Shown: piece after piece, positions 55,681-64,000 of the stretch | Numbering within the stretch: the first letter of the stretch is position 1 | How the letters are laid out: each line of letters begins with the position of its first letter | Made by a program: the position numbers and the translations under genes | Notes under the pieces: model-generated | Databases searched by the model: none | Seen by the model: only the letters and a program-made list of their open reading frames with translations | What the model was told of the DNA's origin: nothing | Assembly: GCA_963575645.1 (NCBI GenBank) | Contig: OY754467.1 | Coordinates: 24,759,001-24,823,000, forward strand | DNA length: 64,000 bases | Source: Xanthostigma xanthostigma | Taxonomy: Eukaryota; Arthropoda; Insecta; Raphidioptera; Raphidiidae | Direction of reading: 5' to 3'

Positions 55681-56425
55681 AGTCCAGTCAAATAAGCTCA
55701 AAAAAGGGGACAACATCGGAATGAAACGGAATAAGCTGAATATTTGTATATACTTTTATTTTGGTATTCTAAATGTTGTCTCAAAAGTCTCTTAAGGTCA
55801 CGTGTGAGCGTCCTTAGATATTAAAGGTCAAAGGTCCCGAAAATCACTTTTTGGAAAATATCTCGCTTTTTTTGTCTCAAATTGTATTAGTATTTATTAT
55901 AAAAGTTGGAGAGTATAAAATTCTCAACAAATTTCGTCTTAAACAATTTTTTATACGTTAAACCCATTTAAAATAGTCTTAATTTCTTACCTATTTAAAA
56001 TATTATTATTACAACATATTTAAAATAAATCACTTAATTACTTAAATATTTATATATGAAAAAGGTAAGTAATATTAAATGACTATTTGATTTATAAGTA
56101 ATATTTATAAATATAATGTATTAAATAGTTAATCAACTAATATAATATAACGAATGACTAAGTCAAAAAAAAAATGGTTAAACGTATAAAAAATTGTTTA
56201 AGACAAAATTTGTTCATAATAAGTACAAATGCGATTTGGGGCAAAGAAAGCGAGATAATGGCCAAAAAGTGATTTTCGAGATCTTTGATATTGAATATTT
56301 AAGGACGCTCACACGTGACCTTATGAGACTTTTGAGACAACATTTAGAATGCCAAAATAAAGGTTTATACAAATATTCAACTTATTCCGGTTCATTTGGA
56401 GGTGAAACCCTAAAGTGACTGGACT
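55681..56425. mobile_element. 745-bp foldback element
   Basis: Ends AGTCCAGTCA (55681) and TGACTGGACT (56425). Inverted homology continues about 290 bp inward on the left and 255 bp on the right (CACGTGTGAGCGTCC / GGACGCTCACACGTG). The centre is AT-rich with a second small inverted repeat. No target duplication is evident and no protein. Confidence 0.8.
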
Positions 56426-57140
56426 AAAATTATTAAGAGTACGAAAATTTAATAATATTATTTTATTATTTAATTGTTTATATTATTATAAATCATCTTA
56501 GACTTTCGTACGCAAAAGAATTTCTGAGAGATTCATAGTCTGATGATGGAAACCCGTTGTCGAAATCAAAAGAAAGTATTCACTTAATTAATAACTATAA
56601 TTATAACATGACTTGGAGACCTAACATAATGACACAAAATATGTCATAAATAAGACTAAAAACTTATAACGAATTTCAAAATGCTCATTCTTCTTGTTTA
56701 TAATAGAATTATTTTAGTGTCGGTACGTTGCACTTTTGCAAGCTTATTATATTTAAATACTTAAATTTAAAATAAAAACAAAAGAAATTGTATATGAAAA
56801 TAAATATAATTTTCTAAATTAACTCGGTGTACGTAAACACACGCCCAACGTCGGGCTTCAGTTCACGTAAACAATATTATTACAGCGTCATGACGGTGAT
56901 GGAGCTTATAATTTTCATAGATCGTGCACTTCATAAGCTTTCAATGTTCTTTCGCGAAATAATTTACTCTAATAGTATACATAGACAGATCTGTGGACAA
57001 AAGGCAAAATTGCTCATGTAGATTTAAAATTTCACAATTTCACAAAAAAATGTTTTACTTCTATGTAGCTACTTAAAAACGTAAATTTTGTTTCTATTTT
57101 CAATTTCGCTTGCGTTCATTCGTATAACAATTCCAACTAA
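56426..57140. other. Non-coding; weak hammerhead-like motif
   Basis: CTGATGATGGAAACCCGTTG at 56540 with CGAAATC after it resembles the end motif of Penelope-like elements, but stem II is poor. No gene. Confidence 0.35.
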
Positions 57141-57530
57141 ACCCACAAGTGGGAAATGGTACAAATTATGGTCAAAATTCACTTTTCAAAATTTTACCAA
57201 ATTTTTTTCGTTTTGAGGTCCCCCGAATCTATCATATAACGGTGTTTTTTATAGAATAATGATATACTTTTCATAATAACCAGCTATTATTCTATTTATT
57301 TTTAAAGAAAGTATCGTTACTTTTTTTATAAACTTTATAGTTTCGGACATATTTTGAAAATATAAAAAAAACAGTTGTTCTAGCAATTATCATATTGAAT
57401 ACTGGTCTTTACCTGCGTCATCTCACGCAATATAAGAAATTTTCTTTTCTTCATTGCACTATGTCAATATTTTTGTAGTAGAAATGGTCCCGTCGTCCAA
57501 TTGGCTGGATTTTTTTTTTCTATAGTTAGT
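57141..57530 (+). mobile_element. E-family fragment
   Basis: TTTTGAGGTCCCCCGAATC block, part of a minisatellite unit (TTTTCATAA, ATTTATTTTTA), then the GTTTCGGACATATTTTGAAA flank. It lacks the GCATGCGC core. Confidence 0.5.
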
Positions 57531-59098
57531 AGTCATAATATGTTGCCTTAGCATTACTTTCCGTCACATTTGGCACTCGACATAAAATAACGCCCAATTT
57601 AAATGAAATTCTTGCCTTTATGATGAATGATTTGATTAATTAAAAAAACTAAATTAATGTAATATTGTTATTGCTTTTGTGTTGAAACTATTATTATTAA
57701 TTAAATGAAGTTAACTCTAATTAAGTAAATAGAGCAATTGTGATCCTTGAAGACTATTTGAGAGAGTACTGGAAGAATTTGTGGCAAAAGGATCATAACT
57801 TTCTCTAAATATTAAATAAAATAAAAACAACCAAATAGACGATAGTAAATACAGACATTAATTGACATATCTGTGAATCTGTGAGTCACGCTTTTTGTAT
57901 CCAGCGTACAGCCCAAACGCCTTAACCGATTTTAAAAAACTTTTTTTTGTTCGATTCGTCTCCGGGTAACTTAAATCCTAACGTCGCCCGATTTTTGAAT
58001 TTTTGTCCCAGAGGGGAGAAAATTAGGAAAAAAAAAGTTTTTTGCTTATTTCTCGCTCAATTTAAATCAGATCGGTTTGAAACCAGTCTTAAACGAAAGA
58101 GGAGAACATTTTACATATATTTCGTGTAACAGAATTTGCCCAAACAGTTTTTTTATCCCGATTTATATAGAAATAAATTCATTTTATACATAATTATATA
58201 GAAATGAATTCAATTTAATTGTTGCACGGTTTAACATGACAATTTAAAATACGAGCACCAAGGTAATTTGAAATAGAAAGGATTGATTTTTTTTTAAGTT
58301 GGACTAAGTCTAAACCAATTCTGAAAATTTTAGGGGGGGTTGCCCGATTATTTATATAAATAAATGACTTCAAAAGTAGGCATATTTAACATTGGCTTTA
58401 TGGTAAAACGGTAGATGGATGATATGTTTTCATTGATTTCTCCAAAACTAGTCGGTGGAAATTAAAAAAAAACTATTTAAATTAAAATTAAAACATTAAT
58501 AAATTATTGAAAACAAAAAAACCCGTTGTGCCCGACTAATTAAAAAGATATTTAATTAAATAAATATCTTTTTAATTATAAAAAAACTCCGGGTCGCAGT
58601 GCGAAACCCTGCCGACAATATAGTGTATTTGCTTTTATAAGCAGTGTGGCTCTATTATATGAACTTAACTTTGTTTTTGGACAAAATAAAAAAAATTACC
58701 CCTTAATACAACCCTTAAAACAACATTTTTTACTTAATTTCAATGCTACATATCAATTCAACATCTGTACCAAATTATATACACTCTTCAGTATGTAAAT
58801 CCATATCAGAAACTTGTGTTTTCATGAAATTTGTAAGTCCGGTCCTGTCGGGCCGATTTTATTAAAATTTTAGCAGCACATTTTAATAAGTACTAAAGGG
58901 TTAAATTTCAAATTTGAAACGGTTCCGAAAATTTTTTCGGTATTTTTGGACCCGAAAACTTTTTTCAACCCCTAAATACCACCCTTAACATGGCCCGATT
59001 GGGCCCATTTTAAATAGGCTTCGTGCGGTGATGGATTTCAACATGTGCTCCAAATTTCGTTAAAATCAATTAACTCCTTCGAAAGTTATAGCCCGCAC

Positions 59099-59108
59099 AT
59101 ATATATAT

Positions 59109-59149
<41 letters not shown>
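59099..59149. repeat. Short (TA)n tract
   Basis: Interrupted TA dinucleotides at the same position as the longer array at 1602-1716. Confidence 0.9.
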
Positions 59150-59154
<5 letters not shown>

Positions 59155-59296
59155 TTATATAAACATTTCCAAAAATGGTGCCAAACTTCTTAGAAAGTTA
59201 TGAAACGTCGAGAAATTTTGGTCCGACCCCTAGGTCCCGCCATCCGACCGACGCCAATAGTGTAAGTGCCTTATGGCAAATACACTAATAAATATT

Positions 59297-60277
59297 AAAA
59301 AAATAATTGTTTTAAAATAAGCTTAAAAAGCGTTGGGCGCTCGATGTACGAAAATGTGGAACAAAGCGCCCAACGCTTTTTAAGCTTATTTTAAAACAAT
59401 TATTTTTTACTTTTTAGTCCGATATAAAGCGTGTTTTTTAGTTTTTTTTAAACTATATTTTATTTTTCACTTTTTAGTTTGAGGATCTATAAAAGAATTT
59501 ATTAATCCTGGGGGTCCTAATAAGGATAATGGGAATCTGTTATCAAATTATTGCATTGTCATCGGTCCTTGATACGTATGCAAAGTTTCAAATTAATCAG
59601 ACTTCGGGAAAAGAATTTATTAATCCTGGGGGTCCTAATAAGGATAATGGGAAACTGTTATCAAATTATTGCATTGTCATCGGTCCTTGATACGTATGCA
59701 AAGTTTCAAATTAATCAGACTTCGGGAAATTGGTGAAAATAAAGCGTTTACTACAGAGGATCTATAAAAGAATTTATTAATCCTGGGGGTCCTAATAAGG
59801 ATAACAAATTATTGCATTGTCATCGGTCCTTGATACGTATGCAAAGTTTCAAATTAATCAGACTTCGGGAAATTGGTGAAAATAAAGCGTTTACTACAGA
59901 GGATCTATAAAAGAATTTATTAATCCTGGGGGTCCTAATAAGGATAATGGGAAACTGTTATCAAATTATTGCATTGTCATCGGTCCTTGATACGTATGCA
60001 AAGTTTCAAATTAATCAGACTTCGGGAAATTGGTGAAAATTATGCTCAAAGATTTAAAAGAATTTATTAATCCTGGGGGTCCTAATAAGGATAATGGGAA
60101 ACTGTTATCAAATTATTGCATTGTCATCGGTCCTTGATACGTATGCAAAGTTTCAAATTAATCAGACTTCGGGAAATTGGTGAAAATTATGCTCAAAGAT
60201 TCCGTTACACATAGTTACATACATAGTTAGATACATACAACATACATATTTACAACCCAAACTAATATAAAGCGTTT
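59297..60277 (+). mobile_element. Palindrome-and-array element, copy C
   Basis: Same as copy A but missing about 50 bp at its left end (the outer part of the first palindrome arm). The five-unit array has the same unit order. One substitution (GGGAATCTG for GGGAAACTG) is visible in unit 1. Confidence 0.9.
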
Positions 60278-60618
60278 AAAAAAGGCAAGCCTTTCATTTA
60301 AAATTGCCTTGGTAGTACTAAAATAAAAAGTTTGCATTTGTTCAAAAACGAATGCCATTATAAATATTGGTAAAATGCAACGCCTTCTGAGTTAACAATT
60401 TGAATAACTAATTTAGAACATAAAACTTTGACAGTTGCAAACGTCATTTTTGACATTTCTTACCATTCCGACACAACGGATGATCGGATTGTAACCAAAT
60501 TTTGGGAGGATGTTTGATATGCAAATATAAAGTGATTTATTGTTTTTTTGGGGAACATCGGCGCATGCGCAAAAGAGTATATCTTTTATAATGTTGTTTT
60601 ATAAAATAATAATATAGT

Positions 60619-62331
60619 TTTTGACGTGATAACGTCTTATAAATTGATGAAACACCAATCTTATAAATTGATAAAACACCGGCTGCATGTACGAAAAAGT
60701 GTCACGTTCCGAAATCTGTCCCGTTTCGAAATCTGTACCGTTCCAAAATCTGTCCCGTTCCGAAATGTGTCACGTTCCGCCTGACTTAAATATGATATTC
60801 GAGCGGCAGATATCATCAACCGATTGAGATGAAAATTTGTATACACGTTTAGTTTGAATGACAATGCATGGTTAGCTGTATGACGTCACTCTAAATCCAA
60901 TTTGGCGGACTTCTAAAGATGGCGGAAATGCCTTCGGTAATTTTGAAGCAGATATCATCAACCGATTGAGATGAAAATTTGTATACAGGTTTAGTTTGAA
61001 TAAGAATGCATTGTTAGCTGTGTGACGTCACTCTAAATCAAATATGGCGAACTTCTAAAGATGGCGGACTAATTTTATTATGCTTTCCTACAATATGGGT
61101 ATCAAATGAAAGGGCTTGCTGAGAATAACTCGAAAAATAAAGTGACGTCACTCTAAATCCAATATGGCGGACTTCTAAAGATGGCGGACTAATTTTATTA
61201 TGCTTTCCTACAATATGGGTATCAAATGAAAGGGCTTGCTGAGAATAACTCGAAAAATATAGTGACGTCACTCTAAATCCAATATGGCGGACTTCTAAAG
61301 ATGGCGGACTAATTTTATTATGCTTTCCTACAATATGGGTATCAAATGAAAGGGCTTGCTGAGAATAACTCGAAAAATATAGTGACGTCACTCTAAATCC
61401 AATATGGCGGACTTCTAAAGATGGCGGACTAATTTTATTATGCTTTCCTACAATATGGGTATCAAATGAAAGGGCTTGCTGAGAATAGCCCGAAAAATAA
61501 AGTGACGTCACTCTAAATCCAATATGGCGGACTTTTAAAGATGGCGGACTAATTTTATTATGCTTTCCTACAATATGGGTATCAAATGAAAGGGCTTGCT
61601 GAGAATAACTCGAAAAATAAAGTGACGTTACACTAAATCCAATATGGCGGACTTCTAAAGATGGCGGACTAATTTTATTATGCTTTCTTACAATATGGGT
61701 ATCAAATGAAAGGGCTTGCTGGGAATAACTCGAAAAATATAGTGACGTCACTCTAATTCCAATATGGCGGACTTCTAAAGATGGCGGACTAATTTTATTA
61801 TGCTTTCCTATAATATGGGTATCAAATGAAAGGGCTTGCTGAGAATAACTCGAAAAATAAAGTGACGGCACTCTAAATCCAATATGGCGGAATTCTAAAG
61901 ATGGCGGACTAATTTTATTATGCTTTCCTACAATATGGGTATCAAATGAAAGGGCTTTCTGAGAATAACTCGAAAAATAAAGTGACGTCACTCTTAATCC
62001 AATATGGCGGACTTCTAAAGATGGCGGACTAATTTTATTATACTTTCCTACAATATGGGTATCAAATGAAAGGGCTTGCTGAGAATAACTCGAAAAATAA
62101 ATTGACTTTAGTTTAAATCCAATATGGCGGACTTCTAAAGATGGCGGACTAAGTTTTTGACGTCAAGAGGGGTTTAAAAAAAAAGTTTTTGACGTGATAA
62201 CGTCTTATAAATTGATGAAACACCAGCTGCACGCACGAAAAAGTGTAACGTTCCGTAACATTCCGCCTGACCCTGTGCGTGCAAGCGAGAGCGCAGTAAT
62301 GTATTATTAAATATGATAACTTTACAGACAA
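60619..62331. mobile_element. F-type element carrying a 120-bp satellite
   Basis: Starts GTTTTTGACGTGATAACGTC and ends ACTTTACAGACAACCAATTT, the two ends of F copies in inverse orientation. A second internal start block lies at 62188. Between them are GTTCCGAAATCTGTCCC units (60700-60780) and the 120-bp satellite. It interrupts an E element at AATATAG/TTATAACGG. Confidence 0.65.
60797..62160 (+). repeat. 120-bp satellite with CRE-like and ATGGCGG motifs
   Basis: Two longer units (~147 bp, GCAGATATCATCAACCGATT) are followed by nine and a half 120-bp units starting at 61021, 61141, 61261 and so on to 62101. Each contains GTGACGTCACTCTAAATCC, AATATGGCGGAC, AAGATGGCGGAC and TATCAAATGAAAGGGCTTG. 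Because 120 is a multiple of three, one minus-strand frame stays open for 317 codons (61991-61038, 40-residue repeats). I regard this as a by-product. Confidence 0.93.
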
Positions 62332-63520
62332 CCAATTTTTTATAACGGCTTATTATTCTGCATATTTTACTAGAAATTTTTGTAATTTTTTTTGGGGATA
62401 ATCGGCGCATGCGCAAAAGATATTATATGCTATGATGTTTTTTATATAATAATAGTAAACTTTTCATAAATGATTATTATTCTATATGTTTTACAAGAAA
62501 GTTTTGTAATTTATTTTTCGGGAAAATCGGCGCATGCGCAACAGAGAAAGAAGTACCTACCTTTCAATGTTGTTTTTTTATAATTATGATATACTTACAT
62601 GTCATAACAGTTTATTAGCCTGTATATTTTTACAAGATAGTCATGAAAAAATGTGTTTTTCTAAATTTGTACTTAGTTTCAGAAATATTTTGAAAATAAA
62701 AAAAATCTAATGTTAGTTTGTTCCGTAGATGTTAGTTAGGTATTTGACAAGCATTCTTTGTTTATTTTTAACATCATAACGTGATAACATATAGAAAACC
62801 ATGAACACGAACAGCAAATTTTATAATGTTTAGTGGTAACTATACGCGTTACTATACGCGTTAACGGAAATTTTATTTTCTTTGTTATTATATGTCAAAT
62901 GTCAATATTATAATTTATTAGTTGGAAAGGCCCCATAATCTAATTGCTGCAATTTGTTCGACTAGATTAAATTAACTAAAGCTTTGAAATTTCACACACA
63001 TGCAAGTCTGGTGACAATGTATATATCCAATATGGCGGATGCCCCAAGATGACGGAATACCTTTTCCTTCTCAACCATCTTGAATAAAATAATCAAATAA
63101 TTTTTATAATTTATTGTCATAATAGTTAAAATTTTGAAAGACTATAAAAACAAGAAAAATAAAATACTAATAAAAAGAAAGTTTTTATTGAAATGTACCA
63201 AAAAGAAAATATAATTTTTATAATTTAGGGTCACAATTATATTATTAATTGTGACTAATAAACGATCATAGAGTTTACAGCTAACGCTTTTATATTTATG
63301 AACCTAAATTAATTATTAATAAATTATTAAAATGATTTTTTCCTTTCTGTGTTTCAATACTTTCAACTGTTATTTTTTTATTAGATTAAGTTAATTAAAT
63401 TATATTATTAAGCTCAAAGTGTCGTTAAAAATATACATCAATTTTCGAACATAACGTTGGGGTATATTATGTAAAATTCGCGCCTTGTAATTCTTGAATT
63501 ACTTGTGTCTTCAGACAATA

Positions 63521-63659
63521 TTTTTTTTGTTGTGTTCGTAGTTATCAGGACAAGGTTTGTATGATAGAAAATTGTGCCAACAATAGAGAAAAAAAATTTA
63601 AAGAAACTTTCTTGAAAAATTAAATAGCATAATAAGCCGGTATGAAAAGTATACCATTA
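63521..63659. other. No gene recognised
   Basis: AT-rich sequence between two mobile elements. Confidence 0.4.
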
Positions 63660-64000
63660 CTAGCGGCCCTGTACGTGCTTCGCTACGTATAAAGTGAAAT
63701 AATAAAACAATTTAATTGGAACATCTATCTATCTATTTTATTTATTTTAAAATATACATGGACGTATATGTGTGTATGTCGAGCACTCCGGCTGCGCCGT
63801 CGTGCCCGGTGCAAAAGAACGAATGGGGAAGGAAGAAAAAAAATTTAGGGGTGGACTACCCCTAACATTTAGGGGGATGAAAAATAGATGTTGGCCGATT
63901 CTCATAGATACCGGATAAGCACAAAAAATTTCATCAAAATCGGTCAAGCCGTTTCGGAGGAGTATGGCAACGAAAACTGTGACACGAGAATTTTATATAT
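63660..64000 (-). mobile_element. Helitron, cut by the window end
   Basis: The minus-strand 3' end at 63660 reads TACGTAGCGAAGCACGTA (hairpin), CAGGGCCG, CTAG and then T. The body contains CATTCGTTCTTTTGCACCGG, shared with the Helitrons at 4.7 and 40.0 kb. At the window edge ATATATAAAATTCTCGTGTC resembles a Helitron start region, whose TC terminus would lie just outside. No coding sequence. Confidence 0.7.

Larger units (their letters stand above)
58250..60320. mobile_element. H-type element inserted in E, itself hit by copy C
   Basis: Short inverted ends: ACCAAGGTAATTTGAAATAGA at the left, with ATTTAAAATTGCCTTGGTAG as inverted partner at the right. The interior has 58401-58560 (shared with 440-575), 58600-59300 (shared with 1475-2410, including the TA tract) and copy C. 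Non-coding. Confidence 0.55.
57868..63520 (+). mobile_element. E element broken by two nested insertions (inferred)
   Basis: 57868-58240, 60325-60618 and 62332-63520 together follow, in order and orientation, the sequence of the complete E element at 38805-37383 (reverse complement): terminal third, AATTTGGTT block, minisatellite units, 3' block ending TTGTGTCTTCAGACAATA. Positions 58250-60320 and 60619-62331 have no E counterpart and are insertions. Break points are approximate. Some gaps remain between 62960 and 63110. Confidence 0.6.

Noticed and set aside
61038..61991. 317-codon minus-strand open frame with 40-residue repeats
   Set aside because: It follows exactly the 120-bp satellite, whose period is a multiple of three. 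There is no signal peptide, domain or independent coding evidence. Kept only as a satellite feature and a speculative finding.

Overview
The window looks like intergenic, repeat-dominated insect DNA. It is very AT-rich and eukaryotic, with no operons, no rRNA and no intact host gene that I can recognise. Helitron termini (A|TC...CTAG|T with a GC-rich hairpin just before CTAG), Penelope-like, LINE-type and foldback elements, and short interspersed motifs of a kind common in insect genomes all point to an insect. Lepidoptera is my first guess, but the sequence does not settle the order. Almost every open frame is either a transposon remnant or an accident of tandem repeats.

Layout. 0-2.8 kb: a dead LINE (minus strand) interrupted by a repeat with a long TA microsatellite. 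3-5 kb: degenerate tandem repeats and a short complete 357-bp Helitron. 5.2-8.6 kb: a mosaic repeat family ('E/F') with a large palindrome and a roughly 120-bp minisatellite. 9.25-10.18 kb: the best-preserved LINE reverse transcriptase tail. 11.2-15.7 kb: stacked foldback elements, including a 1,031-bp element with a 95-bp perfect palindrome, found again at 52.2 and 59.3 kb. 18-22.8 kb: a 798-bp inverted-repeat transposon and two copies of an element whose cargo is an 83-bp satellite. 23.5-24.5 kb: a mini-Helitron and two MITE-like elements.

25.2-41.5 kb is the most remarkable part, a set of nested insertions. A Penelope-like element is split by a 14,700-bp Helitron (25325-40024). The Helitron is in turn split by a 14,078-bp inverted-repeat element (25848-39925) with a 6-bp AACATT duplication and AG...CT ends. 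The arms of that element carry a tandem, mirror-image array of LINE ORF1, endonuclease and partial RT fragments. The right arm then received a 1.42-kb E element. For each layer, an uninterrupted paralogue inside the same window shows the empty site.

43-46.1 kb holds a GC-rich unidentified block and a 162-bp inverted-repeat element containing a lanthionine-synthetase-C-like (LANCL) exon fragment with a plausible splice acceptor, which looks like host-gene capture. 47-57 kb has scattered MITE-like elements, another foldback and two hammerhead-like Penelope-type motifs (around 50.96 and 56.54 kb; a third isolated one is at 15.78 kb). 57.9-63.5 kb appears to be one E element broken by two nested insertions, one of which carries a 120-bp satellite. 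The window ends inside another Helitron (63660 onward). Nothing here acts as a pathway. What links the parts is the order of transposition and the arm-to-arm homology.
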